Of a stretch of DNA of 64,000 nucleotides, positions 1-8,654 are shown in pieces; positions within the stretch are counted from its first letter, which is position 1; each line of letters starts with the position of its first letter. The position numbers were made by a program, and so were the translations under genes. Below the pieces are notes generated by a model. That model made no database searches and was not told the DNA's origin. It saw only the letters and a list, made by a program, of their open reading frames with translations. Source of the DNA: Hydrotalea sandarakina (GTDB lineage Bacteria > Bacteroidota > Bacteroidia > Chitinophagales > Chitinophagaceae); NCBI RefSeq assembly GCF_003254115.1, contig NZ_QKZV01000012.1:1-64000 (forward strand), written 5' to 3'.

Positions 1-207
1 GGTGCTCAGGGTGTAACTGGTGCAACCGGTGCTCAGGGTGTAACTGGTGCAACCGGTGCACAAGGTGTAACGGGTGCCACTGGTGCTACCGGAGCGACCG
101 GTCCTCAAGGTCCCGCTGGTGTAAATGGAACTAATGGTATAAATGGTGCTACCGGTGCAACAGGTGCCACTGGTGCGACAGGTGCAACAGGACCAACTGG
201 TGCAACT
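1..207 (+). repeat. collagen-like Gly-X-Y coding repeat, includes 27-bp tandem units
   Basis: 69 consecutive codons form Gly-X-Y triplets. The first 81 bases are three tandem copies of a 27-bp unit encoding GAQGVTGAT; units 1 and 2 (1-27 and 28-54) are identical, and unit 3 (55-81) differs at synonymous positions. A run of GAT triplets lies further on. The repeat certainly continues upstream of the window. Such arrays are prone to slippage, so copy number may vary between strains. Confidence 0.9.
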
Positions 208-1440
208 AATGGCTGGCTTTTAGTTGGTAATGCTGGTACTAGCCCAGCTTCGAATTTTATTGGGACCACAAATGCAGTTGATTTTGTTGCTAGAACCAAC
301 AATTTGGAGAGATTGAGAATTTTAAGTACTGGTAATGTAGGTATAGGAACCTCAACACCTAATTTCCCCTTAAAAGTAATTGGTACCGTTGCAAGTATAG
401 GTTTATATGACTCTTCAGATGCTAGTGGTAATTCAAAAATCACTTTAGCATATCCTTCTGGTGGTACTGCTCAAATTGTTCCTCTTAATAGTTCTGACTT
501 TGTATGGCAAGGTGGATGGACTAAAGCATTGCAAATGGCGGCCTATCATGAAATTATTTTTAATGGTGGCAGACAAAGTACTACTGTACCTGGCTTTATC
601 ACCGGTACAGGTTCTAACTATAATGTTAGAATTCAAAATTCAAATACTAATTCTATAGGACTATCTATAGAAGGACTGACTGGTCAAACTGGGAATTTAC
701 AACAATGGACAAAGGGTACTACAGTGCAGAGTGTAGTGAATAATAACGGTTATTTCGGTATATTGAATACTACCCCCGCATCACCATTAACTATTGGTAA
801 TACTGGGCAATTCCAAGTAAATAGTTCTGGTAATATTATTAGTTTAAATAATGTTACTACTAATTTCCCTGCTGCGCAGGGTGCCGCTAACTCAGTATTA
901 ACCAATGATGGTTCTGGTAACTTGACATGGGCTTTACCAACTTCACCCTTTGCTTGGAATTTAACCGGTAATGCAGGTACAACTCCGGGTACTAACTATA
1001 TAGGAACTTCAGACTCTGCCTCACTAGTAATTAAAACAGGCGGTACAGAACAAATGCGAATAGTGGGTAGTGGTGTAAATGCGGGTAATGTAGGTATAGG
1101 GACAACTGCACCTCAAGCGAATTTAGATGTTAATGGTACTGCTAAAATAGGCACTTTAGGAACAGTCCTAAATGGTATTATAAGAACTACTATTACTATA
1201 AGCAGTAATACCCAAATTGATTATACGCAAACATTAACTATTAATGTAAGTATTCCAAATTATATAAATACTAATGCAAGTGTTATTATTAATCCAAGAT
1301 TTGCATTACCAACTGGTATGGGTATTGCTTGGTCTAGGGTTGCTGCAAATGGTACTTTGACTATAGCTTTCACTAATACCGATGCAACGGCGAGAGCCAT
1401 CGGAAATAATAGAACATTCGATGTTACTATTATTCAATAA
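1..1440 (+). CDS. collagen-like / tail-fibre-like surface protein, 5' end outside window
   Basis: The reading frame is open from the first base, so the gene begins upstream and only the last 479 residues are present. Residues 1-69 of the visible part are uninterrupted Gly-X-Y triplets (mostly Gly-Ala-Thr), which can form a collagen-type triple helix. Two copies of a fibre module follow, each with a Gly-Asn-Ala-Gly-Thr segment, a Glu-Arg/Gln-Leu/Met-Arg-Ile segment and the motif GNVGIGT (near residues 110 and 362). These modules are typical of phage tail-fibre-like and adhesin proteins of Bacteroidota. No catalytic motif is visible and the C-terminus does not look like a type IX sorting domain. 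Inferred role: a trimeric extracellular fibre or adhesin. The function is unproven; family placement is moderately sure. Confidence 0.8.
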   Translation, partial: GAQGVTGATGAQGVTGATGAQGVTGATGATGATGPQGPAGVNGTNGINGATGATGATGATGATGPTGATNGWLLVGNAGTSPASNFIGTTNAVDFVARTNNLERLRILSTGNVGIGTSTPNFPLKVIGTVASIGLYDSSDASGNSKITLAYPSGGTAQIVPLNSSDFVWQGGWTKALQMAAYHEIIFNGGRQSTTVPGFITGTGSNYNVRIQNSNTNSIGLSIEGLTGQTGNLQQWTKGTTVQSVVNNNGYFGILNTTPASPLTIGNTGQFQVNSSGNIISLNNVTTNFPAAQGAANSVLTNDGSGNLTWALPTSPFAWNLTGNAGTTPGTNYIGTSDSASLVIKTGGTEQMRIVGSGVNAGNVGIGTTAPQANLDVNGTAKIGTLGTVLNGIIRTTITISSNTQIDYTQTLTINVSIPNYINTNASVIINPRFALPTGMGIAWSRVAANGTLTIAFTNTDATARAIGNNRTFDVTIIQ

Positions 1441-1467
1441 AATACATCTAGTATAATTAATTTAATC

Positions 1468-1500
1468 AACCTGTTGAATTATTATCAGCAGGTTTTTTTA
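1468..1500 (+). terminator. intrinsic terminator after the fibre gene
   Basis: A 10-bp stem (1468-1477 with 1485-1494, one G-U pair) encloses a 7-base AT loop and is followed directly by a T run. It lies 28 bp after the stop of the fibre gene. It also overlaps the first possible start of the next reading frame at 1474, which argues for the later start at 1522. Confidence 0.88.
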
Positions 1501-1521
1501 TTTAGTTCATATCATTGCATA

Positions 1522-2439
1522 ATGAAAAAATTATCCAATCTCACTTCCCAACAAACTATAATTTCAATGCTTTGCCCATCCGGCTATTTCCCTTTACAAA
1601 AAGCTGAAACTTGTATTCAAACGCTACAGCAATGGGGCTACGTGGTGCAGGTGGGGAAAACCATAGGTTTGCAAAACCATTATTTTGCCGGAACGGATGA
1701 AGAACGATTGCATGATTTGCAACAGGCATTGAATGACCCCCATATACAGGCTATATTTTGTGCCCGTGGCGGTTATGGCTTAAGTAGAATTATTGATCAG
1801 TTAGATTTTACTGCTTTTATACAACACCCTAAATGGGTAATAGGGTTCAGTGATATTACAATTTTACATGCACGCTTGCAACGGCTGGGTTTCCCTTCCT
1901 TACATGCCCCTATGGCCAATGCTTTTAATGATGGTGGGGTAGAAGGCGCCTCTGTACAATCCCTAAAAGCTGTTTTATCCGGTCAACCTATTCATTATTG
2001 CCTTGCGCCGCATGCTTTCAATCGCTTAGGTAATGTTACTGCGCCGTTGGTAGGGGGTAACTTAACCATTATTGCGCACTTAATTGGTAGTGCGGATAGT
2101 ATAGATACTACGAATAAAATTTTAGTGATGGAAGATGTGGGCGAGTATTTGTACAATGTTGATCGTATGCTGATTCAATTAAAACGGGCTGGAATGCTGC
2201 AAAACCTGGCCGGCCTTTTAGTGGGTGGCTTTACCGATATGAAAGATACCACTATTCCTTTCGGGAAAACGGTTGAAGAAATTGTAAGGGAACATGTGGC
2301 TGAATATAATTATCCGGTGGCCTTTCATTTTCCAGTGAGTCATGGCGAGCCTAATTTGGCGGTTAAACTGGGAGTTTCCTATCATTTATCGGTTTGCGAA
2401 AATGAAGTAGTATTAAAAGAAATAACGGAATCAATGTAA
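1522..2439 (+). CDS. LD-carboxypeptidase, peptidase family S66 (muramoyltetrapeptide carboxypeptidase)
   Basis: This enzyme family removes the terminal D-alanine from murein tetrapeptides in the cytoplasm during cell-wall recycling. The 305-residue length fits. The nucleophile elbow GFSD places the catalytic Ser at 110; Glu204 lies in MEDVGE and His274 in PVSHGE, matching the Ser-Glu-His triad of LdcA in order and spacing. The family motif ARGGYG is at 81-86. No signal peptide is seen. The upstream in-frame start at 1474 lies inside a terminator hairpin, so ATG 1522 is preferred. The gene appears to be a single transcription unit. Some S66 relatives act on other peptides (for example microcin C self-immunity), so the exact substrate is inferred. 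Confidence 0.9.
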   Translation: MKKLSNLTSQQTIISMLCPSGYFPLQKAETCIQTLQQWGYVVQVGKTIGLQNHYFAGTDEERLHDLQQALNDPHIQAIFCARGGYGLSRIIDQLDFTAFIQHPKWVIGFSDITILHARLQRLGFPSLHAPMANAFNDGGVEGASVQSLKAVLSGQPIHYCLAPHAFNRLGNVTAPLVGGNLTIIAHLIGSADSIDTTNKILVMEDVGEYLYNVDRMLIQLKRAGMLQNLAGLLVGGFTDMKDTTIPFGKTVEEIVREHVAEYNYPVAFHFPVSHGEPNLAVKLGVSYHLSVCENEVVLKEITESM

Positions 2440-2639
2440 GTTTTACTTTTTCATAAGGGCATTGCTATTCATTTCACTTTCTCACCAATGCTAAGGCATT
2501 CTTATTTTATCTAAATTTTGCCGCTAAAAATTTTCTATTAAAAATAATGGCAATCCAACTATTCCGACTGCGCTTTTAATATTGCTTTGTTTACATTTAA
2601 TTATGAGGAACATCATATAGGAAATCCGTTACATTTCAA

Positions 2640-2647
2640 TAGCTTTG
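2640..2647 (+). promoter_or_regulatory. candidate Bacteroidota -7 element for the ABC exporter operon
   Basis: TAGCTTTG matches TAnnTTTG exactly and lies 18 bp before the ATG of the adaptor gene, giving a short leader. No clear -33 TTTG is present, so the call rests on one motif and its position. Confidence 0.45.
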
Positions 2648-2665
2648 TAAGTATATTTATACCAT

Positions 2666-3739
2666 ATGCGGATAACATTTGCCATTTTAATATTGTTCGG
2701 TATTTTGGTTGGTTGTCGTTCTAATAAAAACACTATTCATCCTACGCAACAAAACATTGTTGAAGCAGTATATGCTTCGGGAATCGTAAAGTCAAATAAT
2801 CAATACCAGGCATTTGCAACGGTGACGGGATTAATAGATACTATTTATGTAACCGAAGGGCAACGTGTTAAAAAAGGGCAACCTATTTTACATATTAAAA
2901 ATACCGCCCCTCGCTTAAGTACGGAAAATGCTGCTATTGCTGCTGAAAATGCATCAGTAGCAGCTAATGCGGCTCGCTTAAATGAAGCTAAAATTAATAT
3001 TGCTACTACTAAAGCGCAGTTAGACAATGCTACTACGTTATTACAACGTCAACGCAATTTGTGGGCACAACAAATTGGTACTAAAAATGATTTAGATGCT
3101 CGTGAATTGGCTTATACCAATGCACTGCATGCCTGGCAAGCAGCACAATTGCAATACGATGATTTGAAAAAGCAAATTGATTTTGGCGCACAGCAAGCGA
3201 AAAAAAATTTGGCTATTGCGGGCACCAACGCCGGTGATTTTATTGTAAGAAGCGATGTAGATGGTATGGTTTATCAATTAAACAAAAAGAAAGGGGAGTT
3301 GGTAAGTCCTCAATCGGCTGTGGCATTGGTAGGTGAAGCAGGTGTTTTTTTGTTAGAATTACAAGTAGATGAACATGATATTGCCCGCATACAAAATGGT
3401 ATGCAGGTATTGTACACCATGGATAGTTATAAAGACAAAGTGTTTGAAGCGAAAGTGGTTAAAATTTACCCTTCTATGGATGCACAAACCCGTACTTTTA
3501 AAGTTGATGCTATTTTAGTGCAATCACCGCCGGTATTGTATCCTAATTTAACCTTAGAGGCTAATATTGTTATTCGTCAACACAATAACGTTATAACCAT
3601 ACCTGCCAATTATTTGCTTCCCGGCGATTCTGTTTTGTTAGCCAATGGCAAAAAACAAAAAGTAGTAGTAGGAATACGTGATTATCAAAAAGTAGAAATT
3701 GTTTCCGGTATTTCTGCACAAGATGAATTAATGGAATAG
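2666..3739 (+). CDS. HlyD/MacA-type periplasmic adaptor lipoprotein of an ABC exporter
   Basis: This is a 357-residue membrane-fusion (adaptor) protein. The N-terminus has a lipobox ending in Gly-Cys with the lipidated Cys at 17, so it is anchored by lipid rather than by a transmembrane helix. A biotinyl-lipoyl-like half (about 40-75), an Ala/Gln-rich coiled-coil hairpin (about 90-175), the second lipoyl half and a beta-barrel domain follow, ending in a membrane-proximal domain. It is the first gene of a three-gene unit with an FtsX-type permease (40-bp gap) and a LolD/MacB-type ATPase (3-bp gap). In MacAB-like systems such an adaptor links the inner-membrane pump to an outer-membrane channel; no TolC-like gene is in the window. 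The substrate cannot be deduced. Confidence 0.88.
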   Translation: MRITFAILILFGILVGCRSNKNTIHPTQQNIVEAVYASGIVKSNNQYQAFATVTGLIDTIYVTEGQRVKKGQPILHIKNTAPRLSTENAAIAAENASVAANAARLNEAKINIATTKAQLDNATTLLQRQRNLWAQQIGTKNDLDARELAYTNALHAWQAAQLQYDDLKKQIDFGAQQAKKNLAIAGTNAGDFIVRSDVDGMVYQLNKKKGELVSPQSAVALVGEAGVFLLELQVDEHDIARIQNGMQVLYTMDSYKDKVFEAKVVKIYPSMDAQTRTFKVDAILVQSPPVLYPNLTLEANIVIRQHNNVITIPANYLLPGDSVLLANGKKQKVVVGIRDYQKVEIVSGISAQDELME

Positions 3740-3779
3740 CAGGTGTTTGTTACTTTCTTGATTAATTGTTGCATCATTC

Positions 3780-5039
3780 ATGAAACCAAAATTACTTTTC
3801 AATATTGCCCAATCTTTACTCATGGCGCGCTGGCGGCAAACGTTAATTGCAGCAGTTGGAGTAACTTTTGGTATCACCATGTTTATTGCTTTATTAAGTT
3901 TTATGAGTGGGCTGAATGATTTACTTGATGGTTTAGTAGTGAATAGAACACCACATATTCGTTTATACAATGATATTCGTCCTCGTCAACACCAGGCCGT
4001 TACAAAATGGCCTGCCTATAAAAATGATTATCCCATTATCAGTTCCTTAAAATCAGGTAATGTTCGTCAAGAAATATACAATAGTGGCCCAATCATTCAA
4101 GCCTTGGAACAAAATAAGCAGGTATTGGGGGTGGCGCCTACCATTACTGCACAAGTTTTTTTTAATGATGGAACAGTAGCTATAAATGGAGTAATTAATG
4201 GTATTGATGTGGCTGCCGAGCGTAAACTTTTTTTCTTTGATGATTATATTGTTGCCGGGAAATCATCTGACTTAAATACCATACCCAATAGCATTATTTT
4301 AGGAAAAGCATTGGCAGAAAAATTAGTAGCCAATGTGGGCGATGTGGTACAAATAACGACCAGCACAGGAACCATATTTCAATTAAAAGTAGTAGGCTAT
4401 TTTCAATCGGGTTTAAATGATTTTGATAAAGCACAGAGTTATGCATCTATTCAAACTACGCAGAAAATATTGGGTAAGTCCTCTTTGTATATCACAGATA
4501 TACGCATCAAGTTGCATAATATTAATGAGGCGCCTGCTTTGGCTAAAACGTTTGGGCGCATTTACGGAGTGGATGCTGAAGATATTCAAACGGCTAACTC
4601 TCAATTTGAAACGGGCAGTTTTGTTCGAAGTTTAATTTCTTATGCGGTTGGTATTACTTTGTTAATTGTAGCAGGTTTTGGTATTTACAACATTTTAAAT
4701 ATGATGATTTATGAAAAAATGGATACGATTGCTATTATGAAAGCCATGGGCTTTTCCGGTCGCGATGTTAAAACCATTTTTTTAGTAATTGCAATAGGGA
4801 TTGGTTTGTTTGGTGGCGGAACAGGTTTATTGGCCGGGTATGGTTTATCGGTTGTTATTAATCATATTCCTTTTCATACTGCTGCATTACCCACGGTAAA
4901 AACTTATCCTATTAATTACAATCCGTTGTTTTATATAATCGGTATTAGTTTTTCACTAATTACAACTTATTTGGCCGGATGGTTACCGGCACGTAAAGCC
5001 AGTAAAATTGACCCTGTTGTAATTATAAGAGGAAAATAA
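3780..5039 (+). CDS. ABC transporter permease, MacB/FtsX family
   Basis: This 419-residue inner-membrane permease has one N-terminal transmembrane helix (about 20-42), a large periplasmic MacB_PCD-type domain (about 45-275) and three C-terminal helices (about 285-310, 330-360 and 375-400) of the FtsX domain. The C-terminal WLPARKASKIDPVVIIRGK segment is the usual coupling end of this family. The ATPase is encoded separately, 3 bp downstream. Family members either export substrates by mechanotransmission (MacB) or extract lipoproteins (LolC/E). The adjacent adaptor gene points to the MacB type. The substrate is unknown. Confidence 0.9.
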   Translation: MKPKLLFNIAQSLLMARWRQTLIAAVGVTFGITMFIALLSFMSGLNDLLDGLVVNRTPHIRLYNDIRPRQHQAVTKWPAYKNDYPIISSLKSGNVRQEIYNSGPIIQALEQNKQVLGVAPTITAQVFFNDGTVAINGVINGIDVAAERKLFFFDDYIVAGKSSDLNTIPNSIILGKALAEKLVANVGDVVQITTSTGTIFQLKVVGYFQSGLNDFDKAQSYASIQTTQKILGKSSLYITDIRIKLHNINEAPALAKTFGRIYGVDAEDIQTANSQFETGSFVRSLISYAVGITLLIVAGFGIYNILNMMIYEKMDTIAIMKAMGFSGRDVKTIFLVIAIGIGLFGGGTGLLAGYGLSVVINHIPFHTAALPTVKTYPINYNPLFYIIGISFSLITTYLAGWLPARKASKIDPVVIIRGK

Positions 5040-5042
5040 TTT

Positions 5043-5726
5043 ATGGAAACAATTTTAGAAGCAGTCAATATTGTAAAATATTTTTATGATCCGGTAAAAG
5101 TGAAAGTACTGGATGGCGTGAACTTTTCCATTGCAAAAGGCGACTTTGTTTCTATTGTGGGTAAATCGGGTTGCGGTAAGTCATCTTTAATGTATGTGCT
5201 TTCTACCATGGATACCGATTATGAAGGCGAAGTGAAAATTGATGGTGTTTCCATGCAGCGAAAAAAAGAAAAATATTTAGCCAAAATTCGGAATGAAAAA
5301 ATAGGCTTTGTTTTTCAGTTTCATTATTTGCTGAATGAATTTACGGTGTTGCGCAATGTAATGTTACCCGGTTTAAAATTGAATCGATATTCTGAAAAAG
5401 AAGTTGAGGCCCGTGCTTATGAAAAATTGCAAACGCTGGGCATTGGTGAACTGGCACTGAAAAATGCCGCTCGATTATCGGGCGGTGAAAAACAACGGGT
5501 AGCCATTGCCCGTGCTTTAATTAATGACCCTGATATAATTATGGGTGATGAACCTACCGGAAATTTAGATAAAAAAAATAGTGAGTTGGTGTTTGATATA
5601 TTTAAACAATTATCGCAGCAATTGAACCAAACCATGCTTATTGTAACACATGACCCTGATTTTGCCGCTAAAACCAATAGAATTATACGAATGGAAGATG
5701 GCAAAATTGTAGATGAACAACGCTAA
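5043..5726 (+). CDS. ABC transporter ATP-binding protein, LolD/MacB type
   Basis: This 227-residue cytoplasmic ATPase energises the permease encoded immediately upstream. Walker A is GKSGCGKSS (40-48), the Q-loop is VFQF (about 90-93), the signature is LSGGEKQ (145-151), Walker B is IIMGDE (165-170) and the switch His is 203. All catalytic residues are present. The 3-bp spacing from the permease implies translational coupling. It is the last gene of the unit; the next gene converges from the other strand. Confidence 0.93.
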   Translation: METILEAVNIVKYFYDPVKVKVLDGVNFSIAKGDFVSIVGKSGCGKSSLMYVLSTMDTDYEGEVKIDGVSMQRKKEKYLAKIRNEKIGFVFQFHYLLNEFTVLRNVMLPGLKLNRYSEKEVEARAYEKLQTLGIGELALKNAARLSGGEKQRVAIARALINDPDIIMGDEPTGNLDKKNSELVFDIFKQLSQQLNQTMLIVTHDPDFAAKTNRIIRMEDGKIVDEQR

Positions 5727-5807
5727 TGCATTGCTGTTATTAGTATATCTGTTCAATCTTATTTTTATTGAAATGATATAACAACTTCCCGCTTGACCAT
5801 TCAATTG

Positions 5808-6884
5808 TTAAGCAGGCAAAACTTTAGAAAATTCCCGTAACCAGTTTTTGTAAAAAATATTTTCTACATCATTAGCAGAATATCCTCTTGCTACTAACAA
5901 ATGTTTCAGTTGTTGTAAATCGGCAATGGTATTCAAATCATAAGGCGATTGTTCTGTACCGAATGCTCCATCTAAATCACTGCCAATACCCACATGTAAA
6001 CTATTGCCCGATAATTGGCAAATATGATCAATGTGCGGAATGATAGCAGCTAAGTTGCATTGCATTGTTTTGGGATTGCTTTTTCCGCGTTCCCAACCGG
6101 GCACCATCATCCATGCATCGAAAGCCATACCAATTACACTATTTCGTTCAATTACTGATTGTATAACCTCATCGCTGATTTGTCGGTTGTGGGGTACTAA
6201 TTTTCTACAGTTGTGATGTGAAGCCCAAATATTCCCTTTAAATAGTTGTAATGCATCGCCCATAGCATCATCACATAAATGGGTAATATCCAATGCTAAT
6301 CCATGTTGTTGCATTATTTGCAGCAAGGCAATACCGTTGTGGTTTAAATGTCCGGTGGCATCGGTTCCGTTAGCATAACGCCCCGGACCATAATGCGCAG
6401 GACCTATTGCTCTTAAACCTTGTTGTTGTAAAATAATGGCATGTTCGGGTGTTATTAAGCTATCGGCACCCTCTAAACTTAGTATAACGCCAATTGGTTT
6501 ATGCTCATTCAAAATACTATTATCATTCCAAATATCTATTTGCTGTTGCAATTGCAATTGTGTTTCTATTATGCGAATTTCACCTGCAGCTTCCATAGCT
6601 TTATACCAAGCCAATTGCCCCTGAATTTGCGCCCACGCCTGTTCAGCTGAAGACCAACCCGATAATATTTGGCCGGGAAGTTTTACCCTCGCAATTAAAG
6701 TAGCTACTACAATTCCTATATTTCCTGCACGTAATGCAGGAAAAGAAACAGTGCCATTGCCTCTATCAGGCTTATCCGTTAAGCCGGCTTCATTGCTTCG
6801 GATGGTAGCAACCGGAAGTCGTAAATCTCTGTTCCATTCCATGGCATTCATGCTCAGGTCTAAATGGGCGTCAATGAGTAACAT
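5808..6884 (-). CDS. membrane dipeptidase, peptidase family M19 (renal dipeptidase-like)
   Basis: This zinc dipeptidase family hydrolyses dipeptides, often those with a D-residue at the C-terminal position. Metal ligands are visible as His7 and Asp9 (DAHLD), Glu138 (SLEGAD), His202 (DITH) and His223 (ASHH); the GSDLDG motif lies further on. Length 358 is normal. No convincing signal peptide is seen, so it is probably cytoplasmic. ATG 6884 is preferred: it is 10 bp after the upstream gene's stop and starts directly at the family's N-terminal strand, whereas a TTG at 6923 would overlap that gene. It is the third gene of the RidA / D-amino-acid enzyme / dipeptidase unit, which suggests that it supplies D-amino acids from dipeptides. 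Confidence 0.9.
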   Translation of the reverse strand: MLLIDAHLDLSMNAMEWNRDLRLPVATIRSNEAGLTDKPDRGNGTVSFPALRAGNIGIVVATLIARVKLPGQILSGWSSAEQAWAQIQGQLAWYKAMEAAGEIRIIETQLQLQQQIDIWNDNSILNEHKPIGVILSLEGADSLITPEHAIILQQQGLRAIGPAHYGPGRYANGTDATGHLNHNGIALLQIMQQHGLALDITHLCDDAMGDALQLFKGNIWASHHNCRKLVPHNRQISDEVIQSVIERNSVIGMAFDAWMMVPGWERGKSNPKTMQCNLAAIIPHIDHICQLSGNSLHVGIGSDLDGAFGTEQSPYDLNTIADLQQLKHLLVARGYSANDVENIFYKNWLREFSKVLPA

Positions 6885-6894
6885 AGCTTCGGTA

Positions 6895-7998
6895 TTAAAT
6901 ATGAATGAATCTATCACGAGCAACTACTTTCCATGAGCCAACTACTTTATGGTTTTCTACCACTTGCAAAGTATTGTATAAGGCAACGGTAGGGCATATA
7001 TGTATGGGTATAGCATACAATAGTGTGCCCGGTTGATAATGACTACTATCCGGAACTTTTACTACCATATGTTCTTCGCTTTGTCCTATGGGTTCTGCAT
7101 TTGGGGCGTTTAAAAACTTTACCCGTGGCTGAGGATTTTCTGCAGCAACGGATTTATGTCCTAAATCGGTGGTAATAGTGGTATCATTAATAACAGAAAT
7201 CACTCTGGTTATCAATACAGCAGCCCATTCAAATGGTTCTTCCGGCATGAGTTGTTGATAGCCGGCATCCCAAAAAATAAAAGTACCCGGACTGCATATA
7301 ACGTTTTTCCTTTGTGCATGCGCTGCAAAAGTAGTAGAGCCACCGGCAATAATGCGAAATGTACGCTGGTATTGTTGCTGCAACACTTTTTGTAATTGTT
7401 CAACCGGCTCAAATGCCGCATCACTGGCTGCTTTCCTTTCGTCGGCTGATGGTTTTCTAATATGCCCATCATATACATGTAATCCAATAATTGAAAGGTT
7501 CGGTAGTTGCATGAGTTGATTGACCAATGCAGCAACTTTATTTACCTCAATTCCTGATCGATTCATGCCATTATTTACATCAATATAAACCTTAGCAGTT
7601 AAGTTGGCTGCTGCATGTGCATCGGCTAAAGCTTTTGCCGTAAGTTTATTATCGGTTAAGCAGGCAAATACAGCATTGGGATACCGTTGTTGAAGTGCTA
7701 TCCAACGATTAATTTTAGGACCTACAGGCTGGTAGGCCAATAAAATATCTTTGGCACATACCTGTGCCAGCATTTCAGCTTCTGCAATAGTAGCACATTT
7801 AAATTGTGTAACACCTGCTTGCATTAGTGCTTGACAAACTTCAGGGGTTTTGTTGGTTTTGATGTGAGGCCTAAATCTTGACACATCACCCTCTAATCTG
7901 TTTATTGCAGTTTGAATGTTTTGTTCCATTCTGTCTTTAAAAATTAGTAAAGCCGGTGAATCAACCGTTTCTGCATTCGTAATCTCGAACCAACTCAT
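6895..7998 (-). CDS. PLP-dependent D-serine dehydratase / D-threonine aldolase family enzyme
   Basis: The enzyme has an alanine-racemase-type N-terminal barrel followed by a C-terminal beta domain. The PLP lysine is Lys47 in PHIKTNK. Near the C-terminus His333 and Cys335 (HICPT) form the His-x-Cys pair that binds zinc in eukaryotic-type D-serine dehydratase; D-threonine aldolases of this fold use a metal at the same place. D-serine dehydration gives 2-aminoacrylate and then pyruvate and ammonia, while the aldolase reaction gives glycine and acetaldehyde. The neighbouring ridA (5-bp gap), whose product destroys 2-aminoacrylate, favours the dehydratase reading but does not prove it. Length 367 is typical. 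Substrate preference remains open. Confidence 0.87.
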   Translation of the reverse strand: MSWFEITNAETVDSPALLIFKDRMEQNIQTAINRLEGDVSRFRPHIKTNKTPEVCQALMQAGVTQFKCATIAEAEMLAQVCAKDILLAYQPVGPKINRWIALQQRYPNAVFACLTDNKLTAKALADAHAAANLTAKVYIDVNNGMNRSGIEVNKVAALVNQLMQLPNLSIIGLHVYDGHIRKPSADERKAASDAAFEPVEQLQKVLQQQYQRTFRIIAGGSTTFAAHAQRKNVICSPGTFIFWDAGYQQLMPEEPFEWAAVLITRVISVINDTTITTDLGHKSVAAENPQPRVKFLNAPNAEPIGQSEEHMVVKVPDSSHYQPGTLLYAIPIHICPTVALYNTLQVVENHKVVGSWKVVARDRFIHI

Positions 7999-8003
7999 AT
8001 TAT

Positions 8004-8477
8004 TTAATTAATAGGTAATGCCAATTTAAACATTGCTTCAATTTCAACAGGTATATTATCAGGTAGATTCGCCATACCCACAGCGCTTCGTACGCCAATG
8101 CCCGCATCGTTACCCCAAATTTCAGCAAACAATTCACTGCAACCATTAATGATATAAGGGTGTTGATGAAATTGGTTTGTTGCATTGACCATGCCCAGTA
8201 TTTTAATTACACGTTCAATTTTATTTAATGAACCTAAATTGGCTCTTAAAGTAGCCAGTATAGCCAAACCCACCTGTCGGGCTGCGGCTTTACCTTCTTC
8301 AGCAGTTAATTGTTCCCCAATTCTGCCAATAATAAAATTCCCTTTACTGATTAATGGGCCATGACCTGAAACATATACATAATTACCATCTACTAAAAAA
8401 GGTTTATACACTCCTAAGGGTTCCGGTGGGGGTGGTAATGTTAATTGTAAGCGTGCAAAGTTTTCTTCGGGTGTCAT
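8004..8477 (-). CDS. RidA family enamine/imine deaminase (YjgF/YER057c/UK114)
   Basis: RidA proteins form trimers that hydrolyse reactive enamines and imines, mainly 2-aminoacrylate released by PLP enzymes, protecting other PLP enzymes from damage. The 157-residue protein begins with the family's GxYKP-like segment and has the VSGHGP core strand; it belongs to the longer, more divergent YjgF-like group rather than the 128-residue RidA type. It is the first gene of a minus-strand operon, 5 bp before the D-serine dehydratase/D-threonine aldolase gene. That position fits removal of the intermediate made by its partner. The start is ATG 8477. Confidence 0.88.
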   Translation of the reverse strand: MTPEENFARLQLTLPPPPEPLGVYKPFLVDGNYVYVSGHGPLISKGNFIIGRIGEQLTAEEGKAAARQVGLAILATLRANLGSLNKIERVIKILGMVNATNQFHQHPYIINGCSELFAEIWGNDAGIGVRSAVGMANLPDNIPVEIEAMFKLALPIN

Positions 8478-8654
8478 ACTTTTTTCTTTTAAAGGTAATG
8501 GGTTTATGTATTTTTTTGAAAGCAGTGTACATGTTTTTTTATTTGGTATATGAATGAAAGGAGCATAAAGAATAGGGCAAGAATAAAATTGAAAACCTAC
8601 GTTAAAATATCATAGATTGAAACAATTTTTTGTATTTTTCCATCAATAAAATTG

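Noticed and set aside
1-81. 27-bp tandem repeats considered as a CRISPR or satellite array
   Set aside because: There are no spacers; units are contiguous, in frame and encode Gly-X-Y triplets.
105-443. Minus-strand frame of 112 codons inside the collagen-like gene, Val/Pro/Ala-rich
   Set aside because: It is the antisense of Gly-X-Y codons; low-complexity composition follows from the repeat, and the plus-strand frame is clearly the gene.
1474-1521. Earlier in-frame start for the LD-carboxypeptidase
   Set aside because: It lies within the terminator hairpin of the preceding gene, and the added residues are not part of the S66 family.
2440-2639. Possible terminator (AATGC/GCATT hairpin) after the LD-carboxypeptidase gene
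   Set aside because: The stem is only 5 bp and the following T run is interrupted; it is too weak to list.
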